A stretch of DNA of 64,000 nucleotides from Rhyzopertha dominica (lineage: Eukaryota > Arthropoda > Insecta > Coleoptera > Bostrichidae), in contig QCXZ01000064.1 of NCBI GenBank assembly GCA_025024175.1, forward strand, positions 22,378,286 through 22,442,285, written 5' to 3'. Position numbers and translations under genes: made by a program. Position 1 is the stretch's first letter. Each line of letters begins with the position of its first letter. This document shows, piece after piece, positions 22,976 to 36,618 of the stretch. The notes under the pieces are model-generated. The model saw only the letters and a program-made list of their open reading frames with translations, made no database searches and was not told where the DNA came from.

Positions 22976-25900
22976 CTAGGGTACCCGTTTTGAACTATTA
23001 CGGTTTTTGACAGCATTAGTTTGTAGGTACATACTTAATTTTTCAGCTTTATAACATATTTATAATTATTCTGTAGTGGCATAAGTAGAAAAGTTTTAAG
23101 GGTAAGTGTGAAGTTTTCAAATTTGCAAGGTCTTTAATTCTGTTGTTTTTCGTAAATCAATAGTATTGGAACTGCTATTTTTTTGTCGCGTTCATCGTAC
23201 ACACATTATATCTTCCCAAAGGACTACCTGCCACCAACCACATACGCTGTCATTACCGACACTGCTCGAGCTTTTGACCACTCATCTGTTACAAATGCTT
23301 CAATTTCAGCGGGAAAGCGATCGTTACCGACACGTGTGTTCTCCATAGCTCTAAAGCTCGATACCAGGCGACCGTTCCCGTTGGTACAGGTGTGTTGTTT
23401 ACAGAAGCAAACGAACAGAAATCCTTTTTAGTCTGGCCGTTACCCTCTCGCGACGACGCGTCAGCTTTGGCTATGGATGAGGGCGAGATCCCCAACCAAC
23501 CCGGATGCCTGGACCAGACAGGGTCAAAACACTCGCGGGGCATTAGCCACCGAATTATGGGAACGGTGGAGTATCAGCAAATTCGACGAGATGTGCTCTG
23601 GTTTAATTGGGAATCTATTCGAGGGCTTGGAGGGGTTATATATCGACATTTCTTCCAAATTGAGCGCAATTTTTTATATTGTATTATAAAATTATGATTC
23701 TTGGTGGGGTTTGGAAGAACGAAAATTTTATTTATAATAAATACTACATATTATGTAAAAGGAAAAATTTTCAGTTATTACTATTGCATTATTACATCTT
23801 ATACAGAACTAGTAACTTCTAAAAAGTGTTCAAACTACTACAAAAATATCATGATTTGTAGGTATAGTATAGTCTATACCATATAGATTAATCTATCACA
23901 AAGCATATCACGGCTGTAATATGTGCAGTATACGCCCTGCAACAAAGGTGCATTGCACCACAGCCTGTAAGGACCTCGTAAATAAATTGTGCCGTTGATT
24001 ATTTATAAAGGATTGCTACAGCTGCTGCTAATAGCTGGAGTCTAGTTTTCTGAGAAACACTTCTATACGGAATGTCCAGTTTGTATAATATAAATTTTAC
24101 TTATCTAGATTTCAGTTTTTCTAGCTTCTAAATGCTGCACTAATATGATGCCGGCCAAATGTAGTACTCGTAAGACGTTTTCTCAATGGTGCAAAATACA
24201 GCATTTTAACTCATTCATATCATAAACACGAGTCGTCTGTGTCATAATGAAAGCAAACACTAAAACCTCGTAAAAACGTGTTATCACTTACTATTAGAAA
24301 CAAACTTATAATACCATGCAAGATCGCGAATGTGATACTCCCACTCCAAATTATCACCGAAAATGTTATAATTAGACTCCAAAATATTACATCAACGGGA
24401 AAAACACACAATATAATCGGGCCAGCTTATCATTCTTACAGGTTCCAAAATTTCACAATTTGCTAACGATTCCTGTCTAATCGTGATGATGGAAACGGTT
24501 TCAAATAATAACCGGCAATTTCTGCCCCTGACGAAACGATTTCGTTTCTATATAGTCTATAGCAAATCGCCTCTATGTGGCCACAATTTCTTGTAACAAT
24601 TATTGCAGCTTGAAAAAATTTTGGCACTACTTGCATTATCGACTTCTCATTTGTATTTCCCATATGTAAAGAAATTTACAGGAGTCAAGTGAGCTTTGGA
24701 TCAGTGCCATAAGTAACGAAAAATGCGAAACATGTTGCATCTTTTCTCTGATATACTTTTCTGGGAAGACAAATTTACATTAATTTTTGGTTAACTATTG
24801 ATTACTGTCCATACTGACTGTTGCGACTTGTAAAAGCAGTAACCCCAAAGTGCCTGCATATTGCATAGTGATGGGATCAGATAAGCTATTATCATTCTAT
24901 ATCATGATATTTGGAAGTCCTGTGTTTGTTGTTAGTACAACCTTTTGTTCTGTACAGTTCCTGTACAGTAGTTTTTGTTATTTGAGAAACTTAAAATTTA
25001 TTTTGGTCAAGTTCAGAAATAAAAAAAAATGTGTAAAAACTATATACGACCAAATACAATTTAACGAAAAGTGCCAACAGAATCCTGACCTCGAACAAGA
25101 TGACACCTGGGGATGAGAACAACAGCAGAAATGCTACACAATCAAATAGGCAACGTGAAACAGGGGGACATAACATTCCAACCGGAAGAAAGTATTGATT
25201 GATTGATGAACAATGAATATTATGTACAAACGTGATAAAGCCGGAATAAATCATACGACAGCTCAATAGCATTATACAGAAATCAAGAAAACATGGAAAC
25301 AAGTCCAGCCACAGAAAATCTGGACAATCTTAAAGAATATCCTATAGAAAAAAACTAATGTACACAGACCACAAATATTGAACTGAATAAACACATAGGG
25401 AATCACCAAAAAAGTCCTCGTACACTATCACACAAGAACATCCTAAGCAAGACACAGGGATCAGAATTGCAACTTGCAAAGAAAACAAGAAAGTAATAAC
25501 TAGAGGACCTAAATCTGTATACTACTCCATATGCAGCTCATACGAAGAAAAAAATAATGCAGCCGAGCTAAACCAGCAGCAAACACAGAAACATCTAAGG
25601 AAATCAGTGGTTGGGTGCATCCTGCAAACCTTGCCATTCACATCTTCAGCTTACCATACCGTGAGCACTAGTAACAAACTTGTCACCCCTCCAACCCAGT
25701 TTAGACGGCAAGCCCGGCGATATGTCCGGGAGCGGCAGAAATGTCTATCGCACGCTGGTCAAGTGTAATTTATTGTTACACTTATATTTAGGTAATTGTG
25801 CGGTATCATATTTTAAACATTATATGAAAATTGGACATATTTTTAGATTTCTTCCAGCAGTCAGAAAATTGAATATTTGAGACAGAGGTCNACTGTAGTC

Positions 25901-28900
25901 TTTAACAAAAAATCCAAACTTGAATTGTCGCTTAACCTATTAGCACTTTGAAAATATTATGCATACGCAACTGATGTTGAGTATAAGCAAGTTTGCCATT
26001 ATTATGTCATCTGCAGGACATGTGCAAGAAGAGGAACGACGTCAACAAACTGTGTATTTTTTTAAGCTTCTGTCGGTAAATATAAAAACGATTATTTTTA
26101 TGAATCCCGAAGCTAGAAGTGCCACACAGCTAGGAGATATTGTGTTATTAAATTAACATAAGTCAAGGGCGAAATTGGTTTTCAACTTGAAAGGTATTAA
26201 ATTTTATGAAATGTATAGGTACTCAGCATGGGCTTTACAGCATGTAGCATATGTTTAAATTTCAAGTGGGCAAAATTATGAGACAATAAGGATTATTTTA
26301 ATACTTACTTTCTTGACGATATTAGGAGATTCAAGTGTTTCAAAGATCTGTCAGTCTGTTGTCGTCTAAATCATTTATACTCTCAATTATCTTGTTTAAT
26401 AAAATAAAACTTGTTTACTTCGTTCTCTAGCCATACTTAGGTAGTTAAATCTTATTTTATAATAAGTACCGGGAATAAAATAATGTGTGGCTATGTATAC
26501 CTTCCGTTTCCGAAAATTAGTGAATCATGAATGTTCCCTATTGCATTTGCAGATACTTTTAACTCGATATTTTAAGAACGTGTGTGCTTTTTCAAATTTT
26601 GCTATCCATCCGTTTAATTGTGTGGGTATTTTCCACACGTCCAATAATAAACTAATGTGACGCTTATCACAAGATAATAACCTGTTTCATTCACAACAAA
26701 AATGTTTGGGCTTACATAATTTTGGCAGAACGTTTATTTGACTTGGCGTAAATATAAAAACGGTAGCCAAACTTTGCAAGTGGAAACTGATGCCATGGTT
26801 AAAATTTGTTGACCTGGTCGATCGCCAAAATATACCTACATTCTGAAAATAGACCTCGTCTTTTAACTACAGATATGTAATTACCCTAAATCCCAAACTG
26901 ACAATTTATTATGCATCGAAACAACATACATTTTGGTAGAAAATCTCCCCAGATTTGAATCACTGGATATTCGACTTCGTTGATAATTTTCCACTGTGTA
27001 GGTAAGCAGCTAGCACGCACTATTTAAATGTTTTTCCACTCGCATAATAAACAATGGCCAGTTGGGATTTACAGTTATCGCTATGAAATGGGCAGAAATA
27101 GGATTCAGAAACGCTTTAGTATATAAATACGCTCAGCTGTGGTTTACAATAAGTTCGCGATAGACTTGTTGGCTACAATGGATATTTTGTGATGTTTTTA
27201 TTTACTGGTAATACACCGAAATGGTTTTGATAATCGTTTTATCAGCAATCAAATTAAATGGTTGTCGTGTACATAGTAGGAGATAGATGACTTGCAGAAT
27301 TCTACTTAGATAAACTTAATAAATTTCATTTTATTCGTATTGTATACTACAAAACACAATTACAATATAGTAATATTGTTATATTAAAAAGCTATAAAAC
27401 GATATTTCTGTCTATAAAATTAAAAAAGATATTGTTAATAGAATATATGTTGATATGCTATTCAAATATTCTTATAGAAGGCCACTTCAATCTTCTTTTA
27501 TGACTTTTTACACTATTAAGTATCGAATTTGAATTATATGTGTTCTGATATGTAGTTAAGGGTTGGAAATAGCTTAATACAAAGATATTAATTACATGTG
27601 GTGTATTTGTTACCGTAATTTATATAAATATGTGCCTTTGTATTTACGTTAAATATTTTATCGTTATTACAACGTGGATTTATTTTCAGGTAATTTGCAT
27701 CATCCTTATCCACCTATGGAATTTTTGCAGACCTTGTAGTGTAAACGACATACAGTAAGTTTTCCTAATTTGTAGAGAATAATGTGTAAACAAAGTGTGT
27801 GTTATGCAATATCTATTACTAACGTTTAGGGATAGTAGGGATTAGTAGATATTATGATGACGTTTTCTCAGATAGTCGCTCCCACTTCGCATACGAGCCG
27901 TAGGTATCTATGCCATAATATCAACTTTTATAGTTTCAAATATTGACAATTAAAAGACGACTACGCAGCCAATGTAAACTTAATTTATTTAACTTATTCA
28001 AAGCAAATTATTCGGGTATTCGTTTATACCGTAATAAACAATGAGCTATGCAAACTTAACCGAATAGTTAGTACAAATTGCTTAACAATTAATATTTAAA
28101 TCAAAATGACGAGTATTTTCAAAACTTTCTGAGATGAATTTGCTTTCTAGACTCCGTAAAACCCGATCGTTTCAGAAAACTAAATTTTTTCAAACTCACA
28201 AATACTATTCTTTTTGTAAGGAACAAGTTTATTTTTAAGAATCTTTTGTTTCTTCTGGGAATGAACTTTACACACAATTATGCCATAATTAATATACTTA
28301 CATAAGTGTTACTAATCCAGTTATATACCGGTTTTTCCATGATTTCATTAACATTATGAAGAAATGTGCTAATTTATAATCGCAAAGCAAAGTTGCATAC
28401 AGAGAACCAGATCTAATAAAAAATAATTATCTTTAGGAAATAAATACTAAGGTTCAGTGTTTACATTATCTTTTTTGTTATTCTACATTCAGTTTAATAA
28501 TATATAAATACAAGATTTTCCTGAAATTATCGACAGTCATTTCCGTTTCAGTTACATTATTCTGCCACAAGATTGTTTATGTTTTGAAGAGAATAATCAA
28601 AAATCTTTTTTTAATTCACATTAACTGTAAAAACGCAAGCTGTTTTTGTAAAATAAGATTAGCTAAGATATGTGCTATTAAATATTATAAAATCTAATCA
28701 AAAGCATTTATATGCACACCCGTTAAATGCAAATTTTGTTCCTTTTTATATATTTGTACTTGTTTTAATTTGTCACCCTCAACAGAAAAACTCAAAACAA
28801 TGAACCTGTTGTCGGTATAATTGCATACTGATGTTTGGCTTTCCGACAATTAAAAGCGCACTAGAACCATCTCTTCAAATTGAGAAGGTAAATACAAACA

Positions 28901-30455
28901 TTAATGGTTACCAAACACTATTCTCTTGGCCTTTCGCAGAAGTCATAATATGCAAATGCTAAGGTACTGCTTGTGTAGCTAAGTAGGAACAAATAACAAA
29001 TTTTTCTATGGTACCCGTTGTAAAAGCAGTAAAATATGAATTACAGGGATTTTCTGCCCATGCACAGGTAACTAAACAAACCGCTTGTAATTTATTTTTG
29101 AAGTAGTAGAAGTAGGCGCTAATTTTGCTTATCTTATAATGCCTTTTTAATGACAGGTATTGAGATTGTTGATTATATTACGTGTTCGAGATAAGTAACA
29201 TTGGAATAAGATGCAGGTCTGGATCGGAAGTGATTCAGAAGTATAAGCTGCGCATCATTCAAACTGTTTATCTAAGTAGTAGATAGACTATAGAGGAATA
29301 GTTATATTGTTATCTGAACATTATTCAGATAACGCTTGTATGCTTATGTATAATAATGTAGCTAACAAAACAGAATACTTAAATGAAGAAAGTTTGAAGT
29401 TAAAATTGCAAAGGCAAATAATTATAATTGTATCATGTGACTGATAGTTTTTGAGATAAAATTGGAGAAAATGATTCGACTAACAATTTTAAGAAGGCAG
29501 CGACCTTTTTATTACCTTTTTTGATGCTAATAGCTTTATTTACTCGCGCTGATTTAAGTACTATACTGGTTGTGCCAAATTTATTATGAAAAAGAAGTAG
29601 GAGAGAGAGAATAGATAATTAAAAATTATTGAAGCTTGTAAATTAAAGAATTCCAATCAGTTGAAAACATTTTTCCTTCCATAATAGTAAAACAAATTAT
29701 TTTTAAGTTTTATTTTGAAGATGATTCATGATTGAAATCTATTCATAGCGCCAGTTAATAATTTATTGTTATATAACATAAGAAAAAAGATTCTTACATC
29801 TTTCCTACAGAAATCTTTACAAAAACGCCACAATGAAATGTTTTTTCTCACCACTGCCATTGTGGTAATAGATTGAGTCCGACTATCGGCAAATGTTCAC
29901 ATGAAACCACATAATCCATTTCAGTTCGTTTTTATTCATTCATTACTACGTCGGAATGCTATTTGTTGATAATTTATCAGTATACCTACCTGCTTCAGGG
30001 TGGCGTAGACATTTGGGATATTGGAGAGGGTGGACCTGAAACAGATGCATTTTACGTTTCAGTCCCAGTGTGTTCGTTATGCTAACAGGTCGGTGCAGCC
30101 TTTATATTTTTTTTTGTTTTAAGTATATTTTGTTATTCGTTTACATTTTTTACATTTAGGTAAATTTAGAAATCATTGCTGCTGTTGACTTAACAAAAGC
30201 GTCATAAAAACTTCGCAATTACTTATCTTTCGTGTAATTAACACGATAATAATGTCTTTTAGCTTTTAGCTGCAAAGTTTCCAATTATGTGTGTCAAACT
30301 CTAAATGGACATATTTTTATCCTGATGTTATAGAAAAAATAATAGACTAGAATAGTAGATAGGTTAATATAATTATATTTTTCGACTATGTATTTAAATG
30401 GCGAAAGTGATGCTTTTCAGTGCTATACTACTTTGAAACCCTAAATTCAGTCATG
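22976..30455. other. 7.5-kb stretch without a recognised gene
   Basis: Most of it is AT-rich. Positions 23300-23640 are locally GC- and CpG-richer with overlapping open frames on both strands (84 codons minus strand at 23289-23543, 101 codons plus strand at 23392-23697) and no recognisable domain. Positions 25060-25660 are A-rich and poor in T on the plus strand, with stops in every frame, and look like decayed coding DNA. Positions 26200-30400 show nothing I can interpret. Confidence 0.35.
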
Positions 30456-30460
30456 TGTGT

Positions 30461-30495
30461 AAATAAATAAATAAATAAATGATAATAATAATAAT
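30461..30495. repeat. Microsatellites (AAAT)n and (AAT)n
   Basis: AAAT is repeated five times and is followed directly by a short ATAATAATAATAATG run. Confidence 0.9.
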
Positions 30496-31075
30496 GTCTA
30501 TATTATCCATGTTTAAAGAGAAACAAAAATTACAAAAAATAACAAAATTAAGGATATGTACTTATACACATAGGTAAAAGACGAGATCAGATTGCATACA
30601 ACAAAACATATGCCCTTGATCTTCCATCTATCTTATTAAGAGAAATAAATTATAATTATATCTTATGAGTCTACAGTAACCATAAACTAAACTTAAAGAC
30701 TATAAGACTTCTTAAATGAAATGTGGATAAAATTTTTGTGAATTAGGAAATCAGTTATAATTTACGTTAATAACCAGTGTCAGTTTTTTGGTCACACAGG
30801 GGAGCTAAAAATGTTACCCGTAAGAGGTGTTAAATTTAACAAAAATGCCCTGTATATTGGATTTATTCATAATTTGGACCAAATAAAACCTAGACCATAG
30901 CGAACAAAGTCGATATTTTAGATTTTATTCAGGGTACATTCCCTGAATTTTTCCTCACACGCAATCCCATCTTACGGTGCCACTAGGTATTAGGGGCAGC
31001 ACCATTTAGTGGTAGAAGTAGAGTTTTGTATATATAGAGACTTAGGGGAACCTTACATTATATTGCACTAAGAAA
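30496..31075. other. AT-rich non-coding stretch
   Basis: No supported feature was recognised between the microsatellite and the THAP-like fragment. Confidence 0.4.
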
Positions 31076-31204
31076 ACAATTTACACTGTTTTTCTATCCA
31101 AAAGATGAAAAATCTCGTAAACAGTGGATAAAAGCAGTTTATGATGTATATCCTAATCCGCTATTAGGCAAAACCCAAGTAGTATCTATGCGTTTCATAA
31201 AATA
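31076..31204 (+). pseudogene. THAP-like domain fragment
   Basis: The plus strand encodes QFTLFFYPKDEKSRKQWIKA and then VYDVYPN before a stop at 31202-31204. FPKDEKSRKQWIKAV matches the central part of THAP zinc-finger domains ('..hrFPkd...rk.Wi.ai'). The flanking Cys and His zinc ligands were not found in frame, so this is a fragment or a decayed exon. THAP domains occur in P-element-type transposases and in host DNA-binding proteins. Confidence 0.45.
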
Positions 31205-31639
31205 AAGGAGGCAACTGGCAAAAAGCAAATACATTACTTATTTATTAAAAAAGTCATACAATGCAGCAGACATGGCCACGTTAAAATCAGCTACCTATAT
31301 ATTCTTAGTTCGTAAAGCCACCACTAGATGACTGATAAGCATTTTTACAAAATGACATCTAAAGTGCGGTGTAAGATGTGTCTACATCAGTAACACTTAT
31401 TAGTTGTTTATTAATAAACTTTATTACTTCACCGGTCACACGTCCTTAGTGGATAAAGAAAAGATATGTCAATATAAATACTTTGCGCTCAAAATCCAGA
31501 ACATTCCGATTTATTATGATCGTATAGAATATTCTTACATATACGGTAGCATCTTTACTTTGTATCACCTGCTCACATGGTCTATGTAGCATACGAAAAA
31601 GTGAAGATATTAAATTATACTGTGTAAATTCAGTAAAAA

Positions 31640-31888
31640 TCATGCAATCTCGCGATAAATTATGAGATATAATTTTGATGGATCCACCAACCATTTACAT
31701 ATCTCCATATTGTGTGAAATAGTGAAGAAACTATCTCTGGCAAATCGATTTATCTCATAATATACGTCCTGCCTTGTGCAAATATCGACAGAGAACACGG
31801 CCCCTCGAATGTTGTCGGCGCACCCATCTCTAGGTGGCCGCGCACCGTTCGATGCAAGCATGCTGTCGTTCAACCTTGGCTCCAACAT
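31640..31888 (-). CDS. Hypothetical ORF downstream of a promoter-like patch
   Basis: This 82-codon minus-strand open frame starts at an ATG 55 bases downstream of a TATA-like box. Its first ~30 codons lie in CpG-rich DNA and the rest in AT-rich DNA. No domain was recognised and no convincing 5' splice site was found in it. It may be a first exon whose splice site I cannot place, a small ORF, or chance. I include it only because of its position relative to the promoter-like elements. Confidence 0.2.
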   Translation of the reverse strand: MLEPRLNDSMLASNGARPPRDGCADNIRGAVFSVDICTRQDVYYEINRFARDSFFTISHNMEICKWLVDPSKLYLIIYREIA

Positions 31889-31891
31889 TCA

Positions 31892-32033
31892 CAATCAGCT
31901 GTCCTTGCAATCAGCTGAGACGGCGGTGTGCCTGTGCCGCAGTTATAAACAGGAAGGCCCGGGCCGGCCAATAGCGGGCGGACTGGCCGAGTGCGTCACA
32001 GCCACGCAGTAGGCGGGGTATGATCATCAGCTG
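31892..32033 (-). promoter_or_regulatory. CpG-rich promoter-like patch with CCAAT, TATA-like box and E-boxes
   Basis: About 31790-32110 is much richer in GC and CpG than its surroundings. On the minus strand a CCAAT box (31972-31968) lies about 20 bases upstream of TTATAA (31948-31943), and the expected start would fall near 31915. CAATCAGCTG occurs twice as a direct repeat (31892-31901 and 31908-31917), and a third CAGCTG E-box sits at 32028-32033. CAGCTG is a known bHLH site. All three E-boxes are shown directly. The promoter role and its direction are inference. Confidence 0.35.
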
Positions 32034-32110
32034 TTGCCAAGCAAGGACAAAGCTCTGGCTTTTTAGGTCGATCGGTAAAGACAGCGGATTGATGATGGGG
32101 CATTTGTTCC

Positions 32111-33368
32111 GCGCACTCGAGGGACAAGGAATTGATGAAGGGTAGGAACTGGTGTAGAGGAGCGAAAGGAAACGTTCTTCATTAATGATGATGTTTAGGA
32201 ATGATCCCAGCTGGAAAACTGTTGCAGGCGTCGCTTGCGTAAAGCCCCCTTTCCATCGGAGCAATTTGCATGAACTTATTTATTTTCGAAAACTTTCAGT
32301 TTTTTGTTTCTACAATAGCAACTTTATTAACGACAAATAATGCTATCTCTGGCAGTTTTCTGCATTTTTCATGATGTTTCTTCTGCTGTCTACTTTGCGC
32401 CGCATGGTGTTTGGCATCTATACAATGAAGTTTTTTTTTAAAAACGTTGGAACGGAATAATCTTTGTTAAAATTGGCATCTTTTGAGATCTTTTTTAACG
32501 ACACCCCCCCAATTTTTTCTCTCTCTTTCCATACACTTTTCAATTCTCTGTTAAACAGTAATAAAAAGTGATACCTTACGTAACTTTTTTTTAAATAAAT
32601 ATATAATTTTTTCCATAACATATGTTACATTGTGCTTTGATCTAATCAGATCTAAAGGTCAAGTAAAACTTTAGACGTAGATATATGTAAAATATTTAAA
32701 ATAGTATCAAGGTAGATAAAGCAATTTATTGGTTATTACAATTTTAACTATGATTTTCATCTAAAACACATTAATTGTACAGTTTACATTTACAGTAATA
32801 TTAAGCCATGGAACAATTTTTTGGTGGCTGTACGTGAATTAGGGCTATAAGAATTTTCTATACCACGGAGTATTTTCTTTCATGCGTCAATGTCTTTATC
32901 ACAAAGTTTTTGATATAATTCAGCAGTTGAAGTTGATTTCCAACACCCATAAGTGTTACTAGATCAGTTTCAGTGATCTGAATAACATTCTGCATTTGGT
33001 TAATTCAAAAACTCTGCAATTTTCCACTTGAATCAAAATAAACAAACTCGTTAACAGTCATACTAACGACATTTTAAAACCTAACACGATAAGTAATAAT
33101 CTTTTTTTTAGTTATATAATGTTACAAAAATAGATACTGTAGAAACATAATATATACACGATAATAAAATTTAATTATCTTCTCGAGCGTCAGTAAAGAG
33201 CACTCTCAAAGATAAAATACAATTTTATCGGCCTGTATAATAAATACTTATTGAATGGAAAAAAGCTAAAAATAAAAATCTTGGAAAGCAAAGGAAGAAA
33301 AATGATAAACTAATAAAATTGATGGCAAGTGTTCAAATTGTCACCATTCGACATTTTGAATTTTAGTT
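32111..33368. other. AT-rich non-coding stretch
   Basis: No supported gene was seen. The first ~150 bases continue the moderately GC-rich patch. The rest is AT-rich with short open frames only. Confidence 0.4.
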
Positions 33369-33748
33369 AACCCCTCGAATGGAATTTAGGGGGAATAAGT
33401 CAGGAGAACGCTGGGTCACTCCTCCGATCCGCGACATCACGAATCCAGCGATTTGGAAATACCTCAAAAAGATATCTATGAACCGTCTTGCAGGGACCAA
33501 ATGTTTTCGCGAGGAACTTAAACCTTTGTTATTATTTGGAAAAAATGACTGCCAATGCTAGTATCTAAATCTAAATAGCGAGCTGCAGTTAGGTTTTCGT
33601 AAAAAAATAAGTCCCTAGAAAACGCCGCCCAATCGTCCCGATGGCTTCATCAGAAAAAACTGTGTTATTTAAAAAAAATTGTCATAACCTGTTCACAAAA
33701 CTCTTGGTGCCGATCCGGATCGTCCTCATTCAATTGATGTATTAGTTT
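33369..33748 (-). pseudogene. Mariner-like (DDE_3) transposase remnant, family 2 copy C
   Basis: The minus strand starts near 33745 with LNEDDPDRHQEFCEQV, the hallmark 'l.eDD.DRR.eFCe' segment of this transposase group. It continues with VFSDEA (first catalytic Asp region), and after an internal deletion with EVFPNRWIRDV, corresponding to 'FPNRWIGRRGP'. Stops and frameshifts are frequent. The plus-strand open frame at 33379-33561 is its shadow. Confidence 0.7.
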
Positions 33749-36296
33749 AACATTTATAGGAGTGAGATTTTTCTGTTTTAAACTACTTAACAAGGAAGGC
33801 TTTGGCCTTATTGTGACTGAGGATTCTTATTCAAGAAACATACTTAAGTATACGTCTAGATATACCTATATTGGAAGTATGCCAGATTGTGGTCAATATC
33901 TTATTAATCCAGATTCCCCCAAAACTTTCAACAGATTCAAAGCCTGGTGATCTGATTATTTATATTTAAGACTGCTTAATAAATTAGACTTTTTTCTAAA
34001 TTTATCAAATACTTCATAAAAACGTAATCAAAATCCAGATAAGTTGATTTCAAACTAATTAAAGAAGTTTGCCTCAAAACTAAACTTCTTGTGCAATGTT
34101 GTTTTGATGTTTAAATTTCATGTGTCAAACCATCATGCAATGGTTTGAGGATGAGTTTAGAACCCAAATTCTTTATATGCATATAATGACTGGTTGCACA
34201 ACACAAAAATAGACCATTACCCATGTTACAGGACGTTTCGTTTACCTATTGCTAGACACGCTCGACGAGCTGACAACCCCGAACTCTCGTCTAAGGGTGA
34301 AATTTTGTCGGGTGAAAGCTGCAACCAACCAATGAGCGCATCCAAGACTTATTACGTCAATTTACGCGGGCAATTTAAATGTTACCCAGCTCGACAGTTT
34401 TTAAAATAAAAAGTGGCGGATTAAAAAGAAAGAAAAAACATATATTCGATGCAGTTAACGAAACCGCATTGACAAGAAGTGCACAACAACTCAATTTTGA
34501 CTTAATTAACTATTTTGTCCTCGACTGTTCTTCAGTAGCATATGTTGAATCATTACTACAAAAAACGAAATTGATATCTTCTATCATCATTTTAATTATG
34601 AGATATGAGTTAAGATTCAAAGGTTGTTTATGATCAGCCATGGCAACTTGCTGATTTACATCTTAACATTGTCTTTGTCCAACCATTCATTTCTGATACC
34701 TGACAATGACCTTAAAAGTATTGCCACGGTTGAAATGATTCTTGCATTTCACTTTTGTAAACTCTATGAACCTGAAACTTTTCCATTGCAATTAAGTTGT
34801 GTTAAAAACCAGTTGTATAATCTTTTGATAATGTAATAATGGGAAGAAGTCCATTTTTCAGCAACGCCGAACAATGACTTAAAAGAACAGTATTAGGTAT
34901 AATTTTACGGTTGCTGTATTTACTATAGCTGTCCTGATTTACTATTTCAGTTTATGATTGGGTCCGAAAACCAAAACTACTAACTCGTTAGGCAAGATGA
35001 AAATTATTAACCAATTATAGACGTTAAATTAAAATATTTTTTTCTAAAATTAGTAATTAATAATTAATTATTATTAAAGTAATTAGTATTAATAAAAGTA
35101 ATATTTGGCGTTACGAAATATATTTTACAGTTATATCTATGATCGAGTATTTAATCACTATAGTTTCAGCGTTCTGCTGAAGAATATTAGCAGAATCAGC
35201 TATAACTTACTGCGTTTTTATTTACTGGGATAATATTTCGTAACGTATACAATAAATCGTAATAATATACTCTCTTGCATAACACTGGTTATGCAAGCGA
35301 GGCTTCGAAACAATCATGTATCGCAAACAATCTTCGCTCAAGTGATGCCGTTTTAAAGTATTTCGTGCGAAAAAATCACTTCTGATAAACTTTCACATAT
35401 ATTATTATCTAGTTAGCTGACAATAAATTTATGTTTTACACAACTGTAGTTTCATACTTTCACAAATGCTAATTTCCTAGTTTACGCATGACTCTACTAG
35501 ACAATTGCATGTGCAGTATAACGTTCCATTGTTTAATTCCAAAAACGTAACACGTAATTATCGGTTCACAATCACACATACTCAGCTTTCTAGATCTAAA
35601 TTATGTTAAATTACTTTATTGGCCGTGGACAGAGCGCCGACAAATCAGACATTATGTTTTTTTTTTATAAACGAATCGAAAGTAACTGAACTTAGTGTAG
35701 TTTGTATCAACCGCAGTCGGTATTTTACAATTCACCTGCAAAGAAAATAATTGTTTACAAATACCGAAACGCAGCAGATGTATACTACTGTAGTGTTGCT
35801 GCTACGTTTTGACGTCAATATGTAAATTAAAAAGCAGGCTGAAAATTATCATAATCTGCTAGTACATCTACAAATAACAAAAAAAATCTTCCCAAAAATA
35901 CTTTAATTTTAATAAATACGAGTAGTTGCGGTATCGAACTACTGTTTTGTATTGTACACACACGCATGTGCTTCCAAATTTCGGTTGAAAGGTACCCATG
36001 AAACTTTTTAAGGCTTTTACTAATTAATTTGATAGGAACTAAAAACTAATTTTTACTTTTGATGTCGTAGGTGTATACAAAGTATTTCTTAAACAATTTT
36101 TCTAAAAACGAACAGTGGCGATATGCCCACAGATAATCAATTCCAAAGTTAAGAAAGTTGCAAATTTGACACTGAAGGCTTTTCACACTGAAACCCTCCT
36201 TACTTTCAAATGGATAGTCTCGGATTTCAATTTATTAAACGCAGATTTGTAGGTAATGAGAGTGGCTTCCAAATGAAGTGTATCTTGACCCACCTA
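33749..36296. other. AT-rich stretch without a recognised gene
   Basis: A CCAAT-containing, slightly GC-richer patch occurs near 34230-34390 without other support. The remaining sequence shows only short open frames. Confidence 0.4.
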
Positions 36297-36618
36297 GCTG
36301 TAGCGACTATCGCGCCATCTCGAATTTTTAGAAAAATATATCACTTTAAAAATGAAGTCGTTTTCAGCTATCTTACTAGGATTTTATTGGAACTTTCCAG
36401 CTTAACTTGTTCAAAAATTAGGCTGAATGGATCGGCCGATTTTAATTCTCTAAATGAAAACATGAAAAGGTGTCGCATGATCCAAGCTGCTACTTAAAAT
36501 TTTTAAGTTGATAGCGACTGTTGTGCCACTTCGGGTTTTAAGAAAAAAAACATCACTGTAAAATTAAATCATATTTCAACGAAATGGCCCGCATTTTATC
36601 AATACCTTGTAACTTAAC
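36297..36618. repeat. Diverged direct duplication, period about 210 bp
   Basis: The segment beginning TAGCGACTATCGCGCCATCT (36301-36407) recurs in diverged form beginning ATAGCGACTGTTGTGCCACT (36511-36618). The matching order of words is kept: AGAAAAA, then ATCACT, then a GGATTTTATTGGAAC-like word and CTTAAC. This suggests two units of an old tandem or dispersed repeat. Confidence 0.55.

Noticed and set aside
33379..33561. 60-codon plus-strand open frame
   Set aside because: It is the antisense shadow of mariner-like copy C.
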